A program made the position numbers and the translations under genes. A stretch of 53,977 nucleotides of DNA, taken from positions 1 through 53,977 of the forward strand of contig NZ_WLYI01000035.1 in the NCBI RefSeq assembly GCF_009707515.1, written 5' to 3'. Every line of letters begins with the position of its first letter. The stretch's first letter is position 1. This document shows positions 1 to 10,306 of this stretch, one piece after another. The notes below the pieces were generated by a model. It made no database searches. It was not told where the DNA came from and saw only the letters and a list, made by a program, of their open reading frames with translations. This stretch comes from Pseudomonas karstica. Its GTDB lineage: Bacteria > Pseudomonadota > Gammaproteobacteria > Pseudomonadales > Pseudomonadaceae.

Positions 1-23
1 ACTTCAGCAATCTCAAGGCCCAA

Positions 24-67
24 ACGACTGCTGCGCAGCCGATCGCAGGCTACGCCAGCGGCTACAG
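24..67. repeat. REP-like intergenic repeat (partial)
   Basis: GC-rich palindromic stretch downstream of fumC containing GCAGCCGATCGCAGGCT and ending in GCCAGCGGCTACAG. The same GCAGCGGCTACAG end closes the long palindrome at 22455-22555, so both belong to the extragenic REP-type repeats common in fluorescens-group genomes. Family assignment is from memory of the motif. Confidence 0.55.
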
Positions 68-100
68 GTGATCGGTGATCCCTGTAGCACACATCTACAA

Positions 101-1477
<1,377 letters not shown>

Positions 1478-1671
1478 CGGGCACACTCCTTCCAAGACAT
1501 GATTGCGCAGTTTAGGCCGTGAACGCCGCAAGGGGTTCCCCTGCGGTGTATTTGTCTGGTAAGGCCGTGCAAAAGCAGGCTCTATGTGGGGTAGGGTTGA
1601 GCGGCGAGGTTTTTTAGGCGCAGAATGGGCGCCCTTGGGGTCTTACCTCGCCTGCTAGAAAAGGAAACTCG

Positions 1672-2193
1672 ATGACTCGCCTTCGTGCCATCTGTACCGC
1701 GGTTGCTCTGGTCTGTGCCAGTGGCCAGGTTTTTGCCGACACCGCCAGCCACAACGCCAGTGCCGAAGCCTTCCTGACCCTGGCCCATGCCGACAAGCTG
1801 GGAACCCCGGTGTACATGCAAGTGCAGCAAATGTTCGCCCAGCGTTTCGAGCAAACCAAGGCGCCAGCTACCAAGCAAAGCGTGCTGGACAGCTACCAGG
1901 CCAAGGCCAACGTGGCCCTGGACCAGGCTATCGGCTGGAACAAGCTCAAGCCTGACATGGTCAAGCTCTACACCACTAACTTCAGCGAGTCCGAACTCAA
2001 GGACCTGGTTGCGTTCTACCGGTCGCCCCTGGGCAAGAAAGTCCTGGAAAAAATGCCCCAGCTGACCCAGCAATCGGCCCAGATGACCCAGGCCAAGCTG
2101 GAAAGCGCAGTACCGGTAGTGAACAAACTGCTGGAAGACATGACCAACGAACTGGCCCCGGCCAAAAAAGCCGCAGCGCCTGCGAAGAAGTAA
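1672..2193 (+). CDS. DUF2059 domain-containing periplasmic protein
   Basis: 173 residues with a clear Sec signal peptide (about residues 1-22: short basic start, hydrophobic core, VFA cleavage site). The mature part is helical and carries the DUF2059-type segment near residues 90-150, including MVKLYTTNFSESELKDLVAFY and SPLGKKVLEKMP, which is the usual core of that family. The tail is rich in Ala, Pro and Lys. Function is unknown; export to the periplasm is the only firm prediction. AAAAGGAA precedes the ATG. It lies 12 nt ahead of the bolA-like gene and is probably cotranscribed with it. Confidence 0.85.
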   Translation: MTRLRAICTAVALVCASGQVFADTASHNASAEAFLTLAHADKLGTPVYMQVQQMFAQRFEQTKAPATKQSVLDSYQAKANVALDQAIGWNKLKPDMVKLYTTNFSESELKDLVAFYRSPLGKKVLEKMPQLTQQSAQMTQAKLESAVPVVNKLLEDMTNELAPAKKAAAPAKK

Positions 2194-2205
2194 GTGGAGC
2201 CAGGA

Positions 2206-2499
2206 ATGACCATGCAACAGCGTATCGAAACGGCACTTGTCGCCCTGAACCCGGAACACTTGAGCGTGCTGGATGAAAGCCATATGCACAGCCGTGGGTT
2301 GCAGACCCACTTCAAGGCCGTGCTGGTCAGCCAGCAGTTCGAGGGGCTCAACCGCGTCAAGCGCCACCAGAAGGTCTACGCCACCCTGGGTGACCTGATG
2401 AACGAGTTTCATGCGCTGGCGCTGCATACCTACACGCCTGAGGAATGGGCGCAAATCGACGCAGCCCCGGCCTCGCCGACCTGCGCCGGCGGGCATTGA
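2206..2499 (+). CDS. BolA family protein
   Basis: About 97 residues with the BolA/IbaG fold signature: the S-H-M-H-S-R-G stretch near residues 24-31, then HFKAVLVS and the strongly conserved FEGLNRVKRHQKVYATLG region containing the invariant His. BolA proteins pair with monothiol glutaredoxins in iron-sulfur handling and affect morphology and biofilm formation. Two ATGs compete: 2206 has TGGAG 6 nt upstream, 2212 has AGGA 6 nt upstream; 2206 is chosen. A GTG at 2194 directly after the previous stop lacks a ribosome site. An intrinsic terminator follows at 2604. Confidence 0.9.
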   Translation: MTMQQRIETALVALNPEHLSVLDESHMHSRGLQTHFKAVLVSQQFEGLNRVKRHQKVYATLGDLMNEFHALALHTYTPEEWAQIDAAPASPTCAGGH

Positions 2500-2690
2500 A
2501 GCAGCTACAAGTTTTCAGCTGCACGCTGCAAGATTGAGACGAACTGCTCCTCTCTTGCCGCTTGAAGCTTAGCGCTCATAGCTGCCTTCTTGCTACACTC
2601 CGTAACGCGCCGTTCACCGGCGCGTTTTTTTTGCGTCTTGCTTGCCGCTTGTAGCTAAAAGCTTGCCGCTGCTTTTATCCGGTTCACCCT
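2500..2690. repeat. Degenerate GCTTGCCGCTTGTAGCT-type intergenic repeats
   Basis: The spacer between bolA and trhO holds several related short elements: GCAGCTACAAG at 2501, CTTGCCGCTTGAAGCTT near 2555, and CTTGCCGCTTGTAGCT plus AAGCTTGCCGCT between 2641 and 2672. They occur on both strands around the terminator at 2604-2632. Such low-complexity GCTTGAAGCTTG elements are familiar from Pseudomonas intergenic regions; no coding potential was seen. Confidence 0.5.
2604..2632 (+). terminator. Rho-independent terminator after bolA
   Basis: Perfect 9-bp stem AACGCGCCG / CGGCGCGTT with a TTCAC loop followed by a run of eight T. It ends the DUF2059-bolA unit and separates it from trhO. Confidence 0.85.
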
Positions 2691-2720
2691 TTACGAGGGT
2701 AGCCACCTGGAGAGACACCC

Positions 2721-3662
2721 ATGACGCACCCGATTGTCGTGGCGGCACTGTATAAGTTCGTCACCCTCGAAGATTACGTCGCCCTGCGCGAGCCCCTGCT
2801 CAAGGCGATGGTCGACAACGGCATCAAAGGCACCTTGCTGATCGCCGAAGAAGGCATCAATGGCACTGTTTCCGGTAGCCGCGAAGGCATTGATGGCCTG
2901 ATGGCCTGGCTCAAGAACGACCCGCGCATGGACGACATCGACCACAAAGAGTCGTACTGCGATGAGCAGCCGTTCTACCGCACCAAGGTCAAGCTCAAGA
3001 AAGAGATCGTGACCCTGGGCGTCGAAGGCGTCGACCCCAGCAAGAAAGTCGGTACCTATGTCGACCCGCAAGACTGGAATGCGCTGATCAGCGACCCCGA
3101 AGTACTGCTGATCGACACCCGCAACGACTACGAAGTGTCGATCGGCACCTTTGAAGGCGCCATCGACCCGAAAACTACCAGCTTTCGCGAGTTTCCCGAC
3201 TACATCAAAGCCAACTTCGACCCGGCCAAGCACAAAAAAGTCGCCATGTTCTGTACCGGCGGCATTCGTTGCGAAAAAGCCTCGAGCTATATGCTCGGCG
3301 AAGGTTACGACGAGGTGTACCACCTCAAGGGTGGCATCCTGAAGTACCTTGAAGAGGTACCCCAGGAAGAAACCAAATGGCAGGGCGACTGTTTTGTTTT
3401 CGACAATCGCGTCACCGTGCGCCATGATTTGAGCGAAGGCGACTACGATCAATGCCATGCCTGTCGCACACCGATCAGCGTGCAAGACCGCGCGTCCGAG
3501 CATTACGTGGCTGGCATCAGTTGCCCGCACTGTTGGGATAAGCTCTCAGAGAAAACCCGCCGCAGTGCCATCGACCGGCAAAAGCAGATTGAGCTGGCCA
3601 AGGCCCGCAATATGCCGCACCCGATTGGCTACAACTACAAGCAACCATCCTCCGAGGCCTGA
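2721..3662 (+). CDS. trhO: tRNA uridine(34) hydroxylase TrhO (rhodanese family)
   Basis: 313 residues. TrhO (YceA) hydroxylates U34 of certain tRNAs in an O2-dependent first step of xo5U-type modification. An N-terminal acylphosphatase-like domain (about 1-95, with the GIKGTLLIAEEGINGTVSG segment) precedes a rhodanese domain (about 115-215) whose active-site loop FCTGGIRCEK places the catalytic Cys at 178. The C-terminus has paired cysteines (CHAC and CPHC) typical of this family. GGAGAG precedes the ATG. The DsbA-like gene starts 3 nt after the stop, suggesting coexpression. Confidence 0.93.
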   Translation: MTHPIVVAALYKFVTLEDYVALREPLLKAMVDNGIKGTLLIAEEGINGTVSGSREGIDGLMAWLKNDPRMDDIDHKESYCDEQPFYRTKVKLKKEIVTLGVEGVDPSKKVGTYVDPQDWNALISDPEVLLIDTRNDYEVSIGTFEGAIDPKTTSFREFPDYIKANFDPAKHKKVAMFCTGGIRCEKASSYMLGEGYDEVYHLKGGILKYLEEVPQEETKWQGDCFVFDNRVTVRHDLSEGDYDQCHACRTPISVQDRASEHYVAGISCPHCWDKLSEKTRRSAIDRQKQIELAKARNMPHPIGYNYKQPSSEA

Positions 3663-3665
3663 GCC

Positions 3666-4301
3666 ATGTCTGCGCGCCTGCTCTATGTAATGGACCCGAT
3701 GTGTTCCTGGTGCTGGGGCTTCGCGCCGGTGGCCGAGGCACTGGTGGAGCAGGCGCAGGCCGCCGGCGTCGAGTTGCACCTGGTGGCGGGCGGTTTGCGC
3801 ACCGGCAGTGGTGCGGCACTGGAGCCGACGACCCGACGCTATATCCTTGAGCATTGGCAAGCGGTCACCGAAGCGACCGGCCAACCCTTCAAGCTGGACG
3901 GGGCCTTGCCCGACGGTTTTGTCTACGACACCGAGCCGGCCTGTCGCGCCCTGGTCACGGCCCGAAGCCTGGCCCCGGATTGCGCCTGGACACTGTTGGG
4001 CCTGATCCAGCATGCGTTTTATGTGCAAGGCCGGGATGTCACCCAGGCCAGCGTGTTGGTGGAATTGGCCGAGACCGCCGGTGTACCGCGCATCGAGTTT
4101 GCCGAAGCCTTTGACCGGGCCGAACAGCACGCGGCCACTGCCGCCGATTTTACCTGGGTCCAGGACCTGGGAATTGCCGGATTCCCCACGTTGCTGGCCG
4201 AGCGTGATGGTCAGTTGGCCCTGCTGACAAACGGCTACCAGCCGCTGTCCGAGTTGTCTCCTTTGCTTGGTCGCTGGCTGGAGCGCGCTGCCTGTGCCTG
4301 A
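3666..4301 (+). CDS. DsbA-like (FrnE/2-hydroxychromene isomerase type) thioredoxin-fold protein
   Basis: 211 residues with an N-terminal MCSWCWGF segment, i.e. a CxxC redox motif at C13 and C16 on a thioredoxin fold, followed by the long helical insertion typical of DsbA-like proteins and a C-terminal GIAGFPTLLAERDG strand containing the cis-Pro. There is no signal peptide, so it is probably cytoplasmic, unlike true DsbA. The substrate is unknown; a role in thiol/disulfide exchange is inferred from the motif. GAGG lies 8 nt before the ATG. Its 3' end overlaps the start of the ABC exporter gene by 8 nt. Confidence 0.82.
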   Translation: MSARLLYVMDPMCSWCWGFAPVAEALVEQAQAAGVELHLVAGGLRTGSGAALEPTTRRYILEHWQAVTEATGQPFKLDGALPDGFVYDTEPACRALVTARSLAPDCAWTLLGLIQHAFYVQGRDVTQASVLVELAETAGVPRIEFAEAFDRAEQHAATAADFTWVQDLGIAGFPTLLAERDGQLALLTNGYQPLSELSPLLGRWLERAACA

Positions 4302-6108
4302 GCAGTGCAATGAGCAGTCTCGGCATGTCGATCGGTTGACCTGGGCGCAAGTTCGTCGCCTGGCCCTGCGCCACAAGAAGTCCCTGTGGATCGCCAACGG
4401 CGTCGCCGTGCTGGCGACGCTGTGCAGTGTACCTATTCCCCTGTTGTTGCCCTTGCTGGTGGACGAAGTGCTGCTGGGCCATGGCGATGCTGCGCTGAAG
4501 GTGATGAACCACGCGCTGCCACTGGTCTGGCAGAAAGCGGCGGGTTATATCGGCCTGATGCTGCTGGTGACCCTGGTGCTGCGCTGCGGTGCGCTGGTAT
4601 TCAACGTGCTGCAGGCCCGGTTGTTTGCGCGGCTCGCCAAGGACATTGTCTATCGCATCCGGGTACGGCTGATCGAGCGGCTCAAGCGGATCTCCCTCGG
4701 CGAATATGAAAGCCTGGGCAGTGGCACCGTGACCACTCATCTGGTCACCGACCTGGACACGGTGGACAAATTTGTCGGTGAAACCCTGAGCCGTTTCCTG
4801 GTGGCCATGCTGACCCTGGTGGGCACCTCCGCAATTCTGATGTGGATGCATTGGCAACTGGCGCTGTTGATCCTGTTGTTCAACCCGTTGGTGATTTACG
4901 CCACGGTGCAGTTGGGCAAGCGAGTCAAGCACCTGAAGAAACTGGAAAACGACAGCACCTCACGGTTTACCCAGGCCTTGACTGAAACCCTCGATGCGAT
5001 CCAGGAAGTGCGCGCCAGCAACCGCCAGGGATTTTTCCTCGGGCGCTTGGGGCTGCGTGCCCAGGAAGTGCGCAATTTCGCGGTCAACTCCCAATGGAAA
5101 AGCGATGCGTCCAGCCGCGCCAGTGGCTTGCTGTTCCAGTTCGGTATCGACATCTTTCGTGCGGCAGCGATGCTTACGGTGCTGTTTTCCGACCTGTCGA
5201 TCGGCCAGATGCTCGCGGTGTTCAGTTACCTGTGGTTCATGATCGGCCCGGTGGAACAACTGCTGAACCTGCAGTACGCCTACTACGCGGCAGGCGGGGC
5301 ACTGACGCGGATCAACGAGCTGCTGGCCCGGGCCGACGAGCCGCAGTATGCCGGTGGCGTCGACCCCTTTGTCGGCCGTGAAACCGTAGGGATCGAGGTG
5401 CGGGGCCTGGGCTTCGGCTACGGCGAAGAGTGGGTACTGGAGCATCTCGACCTGGTCATTGCGCCAGGTGAGAAGGTGGCTATCGTCGGCGCCAGCGGTG
5501 GCGGTAAAAGTACCCTGGTGCAACTGCTGCTGGGGCTCTATACACCGCACTCAGGGACCATTCGCTTCGGCGGTGCGAGCCAGCAAGAAATTGGCCTTTC
5601 GACGATCCGTGAGAACGTGGCGGTTGTACTGCAGCACCCGGCGTTGTTCAACGATACCGTGCGGGCCAACCTGACCATGGGGCGCGAACGCAGCGATCAA
5701 GCCTGCTGGCAAGCACTGGAAATTGCCCAACTGGACGCCACGGTCAAGGCCCTGCCCTTGGGCCTGGACAGTGTAGTCGGGCGTTCCGGGGTGCGTTTTT
5801 CCGGTGGGCAGCGTCAGCGCCTGGCTATCGCGCGCATGGTATTGGCTGAGCCGAAAGTGGTCATACTCGATGAAGCTACCTCGGCCCTGGACGCCGCCAC
5901 CGAGTACAACCTGCACCAGGCCCTGGCGCGGTTTCTCAGTGGGCGTACTACACTGATCATCGCCCACCGCCTGTCGGCGGTGAAGCAGGCTGACCGGGTG
6001 CTGGTGTTCGATGGTGGCCATGTTGCCGAGGATGGCGACCATCAGCAGTTGATCGCCGACGGCGGGCTGTACGCAAAGCTTTACGGACACTTGCAGCAAG
6101 TGCGTTGA
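4294..6108 (+). CDS. ABC exporter, fused permease and ATPase
   Basis: About 604 residues: an N-terminal type I exporter transmembrane domain with roughly six hydrophobic spans (about 25-310) and a nucleotide-binding domain (about 360-600). Walker A is GASGGGKST, the signature is FSGGQRQRLAIA, Walker B is VVILDEATSALD and the switch His lies in IIAHRLS, so the ATPase is complete. It is a half-transporter expected to dimerise in the inner membrane; substrate unknown (lipid or drug exporter type). GTG 4294, with GGAG 10 nt upstream and an overlap with the previous stop, is preferred to TTG 4267. It corresponds by position to the exporter next to rbdA in P. aeruginosa. Confidence 0.88.
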   Translation: MPEQCNEQSRHVDRLTWAQVRRLALRHKKSLWIANGVAVLATLCSVPIPLLLPLLVDEVLLGHGDAALKVMNHALPLVWQKAAGYIGLMLLVTLVLRCGALVFNVLQARLFARLAKDIVYRIRVRLIERLKRISLGEYESLGSGTVTTHLVTDLDTVDKFVGETLSRFLVAMLTLVGTSAILMWMHWQLALLILLFNPLVIYATVQLGKRVKHLKKLENDSTSRFTQALTETLDAIQEVRASNRQGFFLGRLGLRAQEVRNFAVNSQWKSDASSRASGLLFQFGIDIFRAAAMLTVLFSDLSIGQMLAVFSYLWFMIGPVEQLLNLQYAYYAAGGALTRINELLARADEPQYAGGVDPFVGRETVGIEVRGLGFGYGEEWVLEHLDLVIAPGEKVAIVGASGGGKSTLVQLLLGLYTPHSGTIRFGGASQQEIGLSTIRENVAVVLQHPALFNDTVRANLTMGRERSDQACWQALEIAQLDATVKALPLGLDSVVGRSGVRFSGGQRQRLAIARMVLAEPKVVILDEATSALDAATEYNLHQALARFLSGRTTLIIAHRLSAVKQADRVLVFDGGHVAEDGDHQQLIADGGLYAKLYGHLQQVR

Positions 6109-6182
6109 TTTAGCTTAGGCTGTGTTCGCAGGAGCGTGTTTCATTCGCGTGCGTATTTAGCTGTGCATGTGCAAGGGACCTC

Positions 6183-8645
6183 ATGAAGCAAAAACGGACG
6201 CTCGGAACACCCCGATTGCTGGGAATTGTCTGGCCATTTATCGCCGTCGTACTGTTCCAGGCATTGCTGGGTGGCGTCAGTCTCTACGCGCTTTCAGCGG
6301 TGCGCGGGTATGTGGCAGGCGAGAGCCTGTGGTCCAAGGGCCAGAAAGACGCGATTTATTATCTGACGCTGTATGCCGATAATCGCGACGAAGCCACCTT
6401 CCTCAAATATCAGAACGCCATTGCCGTGCCCCAGGGTGGTCATGAGCTGCGCGTGGCACTGGATCGTTCGACACCGGACCTGGCCGCCGCGCGCCTGGGT
6501 ATTCTCAAGGGCGGCAACCATCGTGATGACGTCTCCAGCCTGATCTGGCTGTACCTCAATTTCCGTCATTTCAGCTATCTGGAAAAAGCCATCAAGTTAT
6601 GGGCGGTGGGAGATGGCTATCTGCTGCAACTGGATGACCTGGCGCAGCAGATGCACCGGGCGGTTGCTGGCAATCAGGTAAGCCGTGGTGATGTGAGCCG
6701 TTGGAAGGCGCGTATTTTCGCCATCAACGACAGCGTGACACCAGCCGCCAAGGCTTTCAGTGTTGCCCTGGGCGAAGGCTCGCGAATGATTTTACGCCTG
6801 CTGCTGGTCACTAACCTGGCCACTGCACTGGGTTTGATCGCCTTGGCGCTGTTGCGCACTCACAAGTTGCTGGCTCAGCGACATGCCTTTGCCGATGCCT
6901 TGCAACTGGAGAAAGAACGGGCACAAATTACCCTGGAATCTATCGGCGATGGTGTGATCACCACGGATGTCGACGGTGCTATTACCTATATGAACCCGGC
7001 AGCCGAGAGCCTGACCCATTGGAAAACCGCCCAGGCCCAGGGGTTGCCGCTGGGGGCTTTGTTCAGGGTGTTGGATGAGAATACCCAGTCCGATGGTTTT
7101 ACCTTGATCGAGCACATTCTTGATGGCCAGCTCAGTGGCGGCAGTGAGCACTCAAAGCTGATTCAGCGGGTGGACGGCAGTACCGTTTCCGTCACCCTGG
7201 TGGGCGCGCCGATCCGCAGTGCCGACAGGGTCAGCGGTGCGGTACTGGTGCTTCACGACATGACCCAGGAGCGCAAGTACATCGCCAACCTGTCCTGGCA
7301 GGCGACCCATGATGCCTTGACTGGCCTGGCCAACCGTCGCGAGTTTGAGTACCGCTTGGAACACGTGCTGAAAAACGTTGCACGCCAGCAAACAGGGTGT
7401 CATGCGTTGATGTTTCTCGACCTGGATCAGTTCAAGTTGGTCAACGACACCTGCGGGCATGCGGCGGGTGATGAGCTGTTGCGGCATATCTGCGCATTAT
7501 TGCAATCGGACCTACGCGAAGGCGACACCCTGGCCCGCCTGGGCGGTGATGAGTTTGGCATCCTGCTGGAGAATTGCCCGGCCCCGGTGGCGGAAAAAAT
7601 CGCCGAAAGCCTGCGTCATACCGTGCAAAACCTGCATTTTGTCTGGAAGGGCCGGCCCTTAGTGACCACTATCAGTATTGGCCTGGTGCATATTTCGCAA
7701 ACCCCGACCACCCTGGAGACTTCGTTGCGGGCCGCCGACATGGCCTGCTATATGGCCAAGGAAAAGGGTCGCAACCGGGTGCAGGTCTATCATCCCGATG
7801 ATTCGGAATTGTCCCTGCGTTTCTGCGAAATGGCCTGGGTCCAGCGCCTGCACATGGCCCTGGAAGAAAACCGTTTTTGCCTTTACGCCCAGGAAATCGC
7901 ACCCCTGGGGGATACCGAGCAGGGTCATGGTCACATCGAGATCCTGTTGCGCCTGCATGACGAGGCCGGTCGAATCATTTTGCCCGACAGTTTCATCCCT
8001 GCCGCTGAACGTTACGGCCTGATGACTTCTCTGGATCGTTGGGTGGTCGAGAATGTATTTAAGATTATTGCCCGGTGCATGCTCGAGCGCCCAGGCCGGC
8101 CCATGGCCATATGTGCGATAAATCTGTCAGGTATTACTATTGGCGATGAGCACTTTCTAGGTTTTCTACGGGATAAGTTCAAGGCTTATAATATTCCTGC
8201 GGAAATGATTTGTTTTGAAATTACTGAAACAAGTGCTATCTCAAATTTGCCAAGTGCAATTAATTTTATTAATGAACTCAAGGAGTTGGGTTGCCATTTT
8301 TCATTGGATGACTTCTGCGCCGGAATGTCCTCATTCGCATATCTTAAACATTTACCTGTAGACTTCCTGAAGATCGATGGAAGTTTCGTAAAGGATATGC
8401 TGGACGACCCGATTAACCGCGCTATGGTCGAAGTGATCAATCACATCGGTCATGTCATGGGTAAACGCACAATTGCCGAATTCGTCGAAACACCACAAAT
8501 TGAACAAGCCTTGCTTGAAATTGGTGTGGACTACGCTCAGGGATACCTGATTGAGCGCCCGCAGTTGTTTACCTTTGACAGCTTGCAGTGTCGACCTGCG
8601 CGACCGCAGCCTCTGTTATTCAAGGCGCCTGGCACGTTCCGCTGA
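6183..8645 (+). CDS. rbdA: RbdA-like PAS-GGDEF-EAL cyclic-di-GMP regulator
   Basis: 820 residues. Two transmembrane segments (about 14-36 and 200-222) flank a periplasmic sensor of about 160 residues; then a PAS domain (about 245-360), a GGDEF domain (about 370-540) and an EAL domain (about 555-800). The GGDEF motif is intact (LARLGGDEFGILLEN), so GTP binding is possible. The EAL motif reads EIL (HIEILLR) but the downstream catalytic segments FEITET and LPVDFLKIDGSFV are kept, so phosphodiesterase activity is likely. In P. aeruginosa RbdA has the same layout and promotes biofilm dispersal. AAGGGA precedes the ATG. Codons from about 8110 to 8400 are unusually AT-rich (see findings). Confidence 0.88.
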   Translation: MKQKRTLGTPRLLGIVWPFIAVVLFQALLGGVSLYALSAVRGYVAGESLWSKGQKDAIYYLTLYADNRDEATFLKYQNAIAVPQGGHELRVALDRSTPDLAAARLGILKGGNHRDDVSSLIWLYLNFRHFSYLEKAIKLWAVGDGYLLQLDDLAQQMHRAVAGNQVSRGDVSRWKARIFAINDSVTPAAKAFSVALGEGSRMILRLLLVTNLATALGLIALALLRTHKLLAQRHAFADALQLEKERAQITLESIGDGVITTDVDGAITYMNPAAESLTHWKTAQAQGLPLGALFRVLDENTQSDGFTLIEHILDGQLSGGSEHSKLIQRVDGSTVSVTLVGAPIRSADRVSGAVLVLHDMTQERKYIANLSWQATHDALTGLANRREFEYRLEHVLKNVARQQTGCHALMFLDLDQFKLVNDTCGHAAGDELLRHICALLQSDLREGDTLARLGGDEFGILLENCPAPVAEKIAESLRHTVQNLHFVWKGRPLVTTISIGLVHISQTPTTLETSLRAADMACYMAKEKGRNRVQVYHPDDSELSLRFCEMAWVQRLHMALEENRFCLYAQEIAPLGDTEQGHGHIEILLRLHDEAGRIILPDSFIPAAERYGLMTSLDRWVVENVFKIIARCMLERPGRPMAICAINLSGITIGDEHFLGFLRDKFKAYNIPAEMICFEITETSAISNLPSAINFINELKELGCHFSLDDFCAGMSSFAYLKHLPVDFLKIDGSFVKDMLDDPINRAMVEVINHIGHVMGKRTIAEFVETPQIEQALLEIGVDYAQGYLIERPQLFTFDSLQCRPARPQPLLFKAPGTFR

Positions 8646-8690
8646 AACATCTGCTGGTCTGTACAATCACACATCAAAAGGAGCTCGACA

Positions 8691-9482
8691 GTGATCGACA
8701 CATTCAACAGAACCGGCCCGCTTATGGAAGCCTCCAGTTACCCCGCCTGGGCACAACAACTGATCCAGGACTGTAGCGAGAGCAAGCGTCGGGTTGTCGA
8801 ACACGAACTGTACCAGCGCATGCGCGATAACAAGCTCAGCGCCAAGACCATGCGCCACTACCTGATTGGTGGGTGGCCGGTGGTTGAACAGTTTGCCTTG
8901 TACATGGCACAGAACCTCACCAAGACCAAATTCGCCCGGCATCCGGGGGAGGATATGGCGCGGCGCTGGTTGATGCGCAATATTCGCGTAGAACTGAACC
9001 ACGCTGACTATTGGGTGCATTGGGCACGTGCCCACGGCGTCAGCCTGGAAGAGTTGCACGCGCAGGACGTACCGCCCGAGTTGCACGCACTGAGTCATTG
9101 GTGTTGGCACACCAGTTCTGCCGACTCCTTGATTGTTGCGATTGCGGCCACCAACTACGCCATTGAGGGCGCCACTGGAGAATGGTCCGCGGTGGTGTGC
9201 TCCACGGGTGTCTACGCGGCGGCTTTCCCCGAGGAAGATCGAAAACGCGCGATGAAATGGCTGAAGATGCACGCCCAGTACGATGATGCCCACCCGTGGG
9301 AAGCATTGGAAATCATCTGCACCCTGGCCGGGATGAACCCGAGCAAGGCTCTGCAGGTCGAACTGCGCCAGGCTGTGTGCAAGAGCTATGACTACATGTA
9401 TCTGTTCCTGGAGCGCTGCATGCAACTGGAGAAGGCGCCCGCCGTGCGGGAGCATCCGGCGCTGGTTGCCAGCGAAGCCTGA
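8691..9482 (+). CDS. TenA/PqqC-fold (heme-oxygenase-like) protein
   Basis: 263 residues, nearly all helical, with conserved acidic/His segments (RVELNHADYWVHWARAHG and NYAIEGATGEWS) resembling the TenA/THI-4/PqqC heme-oxygenase-like superfamily. These proteins are often labelled TenA family regulators or iron-containing redox enzymes; no reaction can be assigned here. The start is GTG 8691 with AAAAGGAGC ideally spaced; the alternative ATG at 8724 lacks such a site. It lies 45 nt after rbdA, the same pairing I remember from P. aeruginosa, so a shared transcript is likely. A strong hairpin follows. Confidence 0.75.
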   Translation: MIDTFNRTGPLMEASSYPAWAQQLIQDCSESKRRVVEHELYQRMRDNKLSAKTMRHYLIGGWPVVEQFALYMAQNLTKTKFARHPGEDMARRWLMRNIRVELNHADYWVHWARAHGVSLEELHAQDVPPELHALSHWCWHTSSADSLIVAIAATNYAIEGATGEWSAVVCSTGVYAAAFPEEDRKRAMKWLKMHAQYDDAHPWEALEIICTLAGMNPSKALQVELRQAVCKSYDYMYLFLERCMQLEKAPAVREHPALVASEA

Positions 9483-9484
9483 TA

Positions 9485-9522
9485 CAGCAGATAGCGGGGT
9501 AGGGCTACCCCGCTATCTGCTG
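9485..9522. terminator. Bidirectional hairpin between convergent genes
   Basis: Perfect 17-bp stem starting CAGCAGATAGCGGGGTA with a 4-nt GGGC loop, placed between the stops of the TenA-like gene (plus) and yciK (minus). There is no clear T run on either side, so termination would depend on stem strength or Rho. It may equally protect 3' ends of mRNA. Confidence 0.65.
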
Positions 9523-9537
9523 GCGTGAGGTGCAGGT

Positions 9538-10278
9538 TTATTGTGCGTCGAACGCCTGGCCATTGATGCCGCTGCTGTCCGGTCCCATCAAGTACAGGTA
9601 CACCGGCATGATTTCTTCGGGTGTCGGGTTGTCGTTCGGGTTTTCACCGGGGTAAGCCTGGGCGCGCATGCTGGTGCGGGTCCCGCCAGGGTTGATGCTG
9701 TTGGCACGCACTGGCGCAACGTTGTCGAGTTCGTCGGCCAGTGTCTGCATCAGGCCTTCGGTGGCAAACTTGGATACGCCGTAGGCGCCCCAATAAGCGC
9801 GGCCCTTGCGCCCGACGCTGCTGGAGGTGAACACCACCGAGGCGTCCTGGGACAGTTTGAGCAGCGGTAACAGCGTGCTGGTGAGCATGAACATGGCATT
9901 GACGTTGACGTGCATCACCCGCATGAAATTTTCACCGGACAACTGCTCGACAGGCGTGCGTGGGCCAATGATTGAAGCGTTGTGCAGCAAGCCGTCAAGG
10001 TGGCCGAACTCCTTCTCGATCATGGCCGCCAGTTCATCGTACTGGTGGGGCAGGGCGGTCTCGAGGTTGAACGGAATCACCACCGGTTGTGCATGGCCGG
10101 CCGCTTCGATTTCGTCATAGACCTGGCCCAGGTTGGCCTCGGTCTTGCCCAGCAGCAGCACAGTGGCACCATGGGCGGCATAGGTTTTCGCCGCCGCCGC
10201 GCCAATCCCGCGACCGGCCCCGGTCACCAGGATGACCCGGTTTTTGAGCAGCTCTGGACGTGCGGAGTAATCAAACAT
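9538..10278 (-). CDS. yciK: YciK-type SDR oxidoreductase
   Basis: 246 residues of a short-chain dehydrogenase/reductase. The NAD(P) motif is TGAGRGIG (about residues 18-25), the NNAG equivalent reads LHNAS, and the catalytic Ser, Tyr and Lys appear in SSSVGRKGRAYWGAYGVSK. The length and N-terminus (MFDYSARPELLKNRVILVTG) match the YciK family, whose physiological substrate is not established. The start at 10278 is preceded by GAGG; the upstream ATG at 10293 adds five residues without support. Last gene of the mtaD-ubiG-mupP-yciK group, 28 nt after mupP. Confidence 0.9.
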   Translation of the reverse strand: MFDYSARPELLKNRVILVTGAGRGIGAAAAKTYAAHGATVLLLGKTEANLGQVYDEIEAAGHAQPVVIPFNLETALPHQYDELAAMIEKEFGHLDGLLHNASIIGPRTPVEQLSGENFMRVMHVNVNAMFMLTSTLLPLLKLSQDASVVFTSSSVGRKGRAYWGAYGVSKFATEGLMQTLADELDNVAPVRANSINPGGTRTSMRAQAYPGENPNDNPTPEEIMPVYLYLMGPDSSGINGQAFDAQ

Positions 10279-10306
10279 AAAAAACCTCAACAAATGAATG
10301 CAGGTA

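Noticed and set aside
4267..4293. TTG start for the ABC exporter
   Set aside because: No ribosome site; GTG 4294 has GGAG at suitable distance and overlaps the previous stop as in coupled genes.
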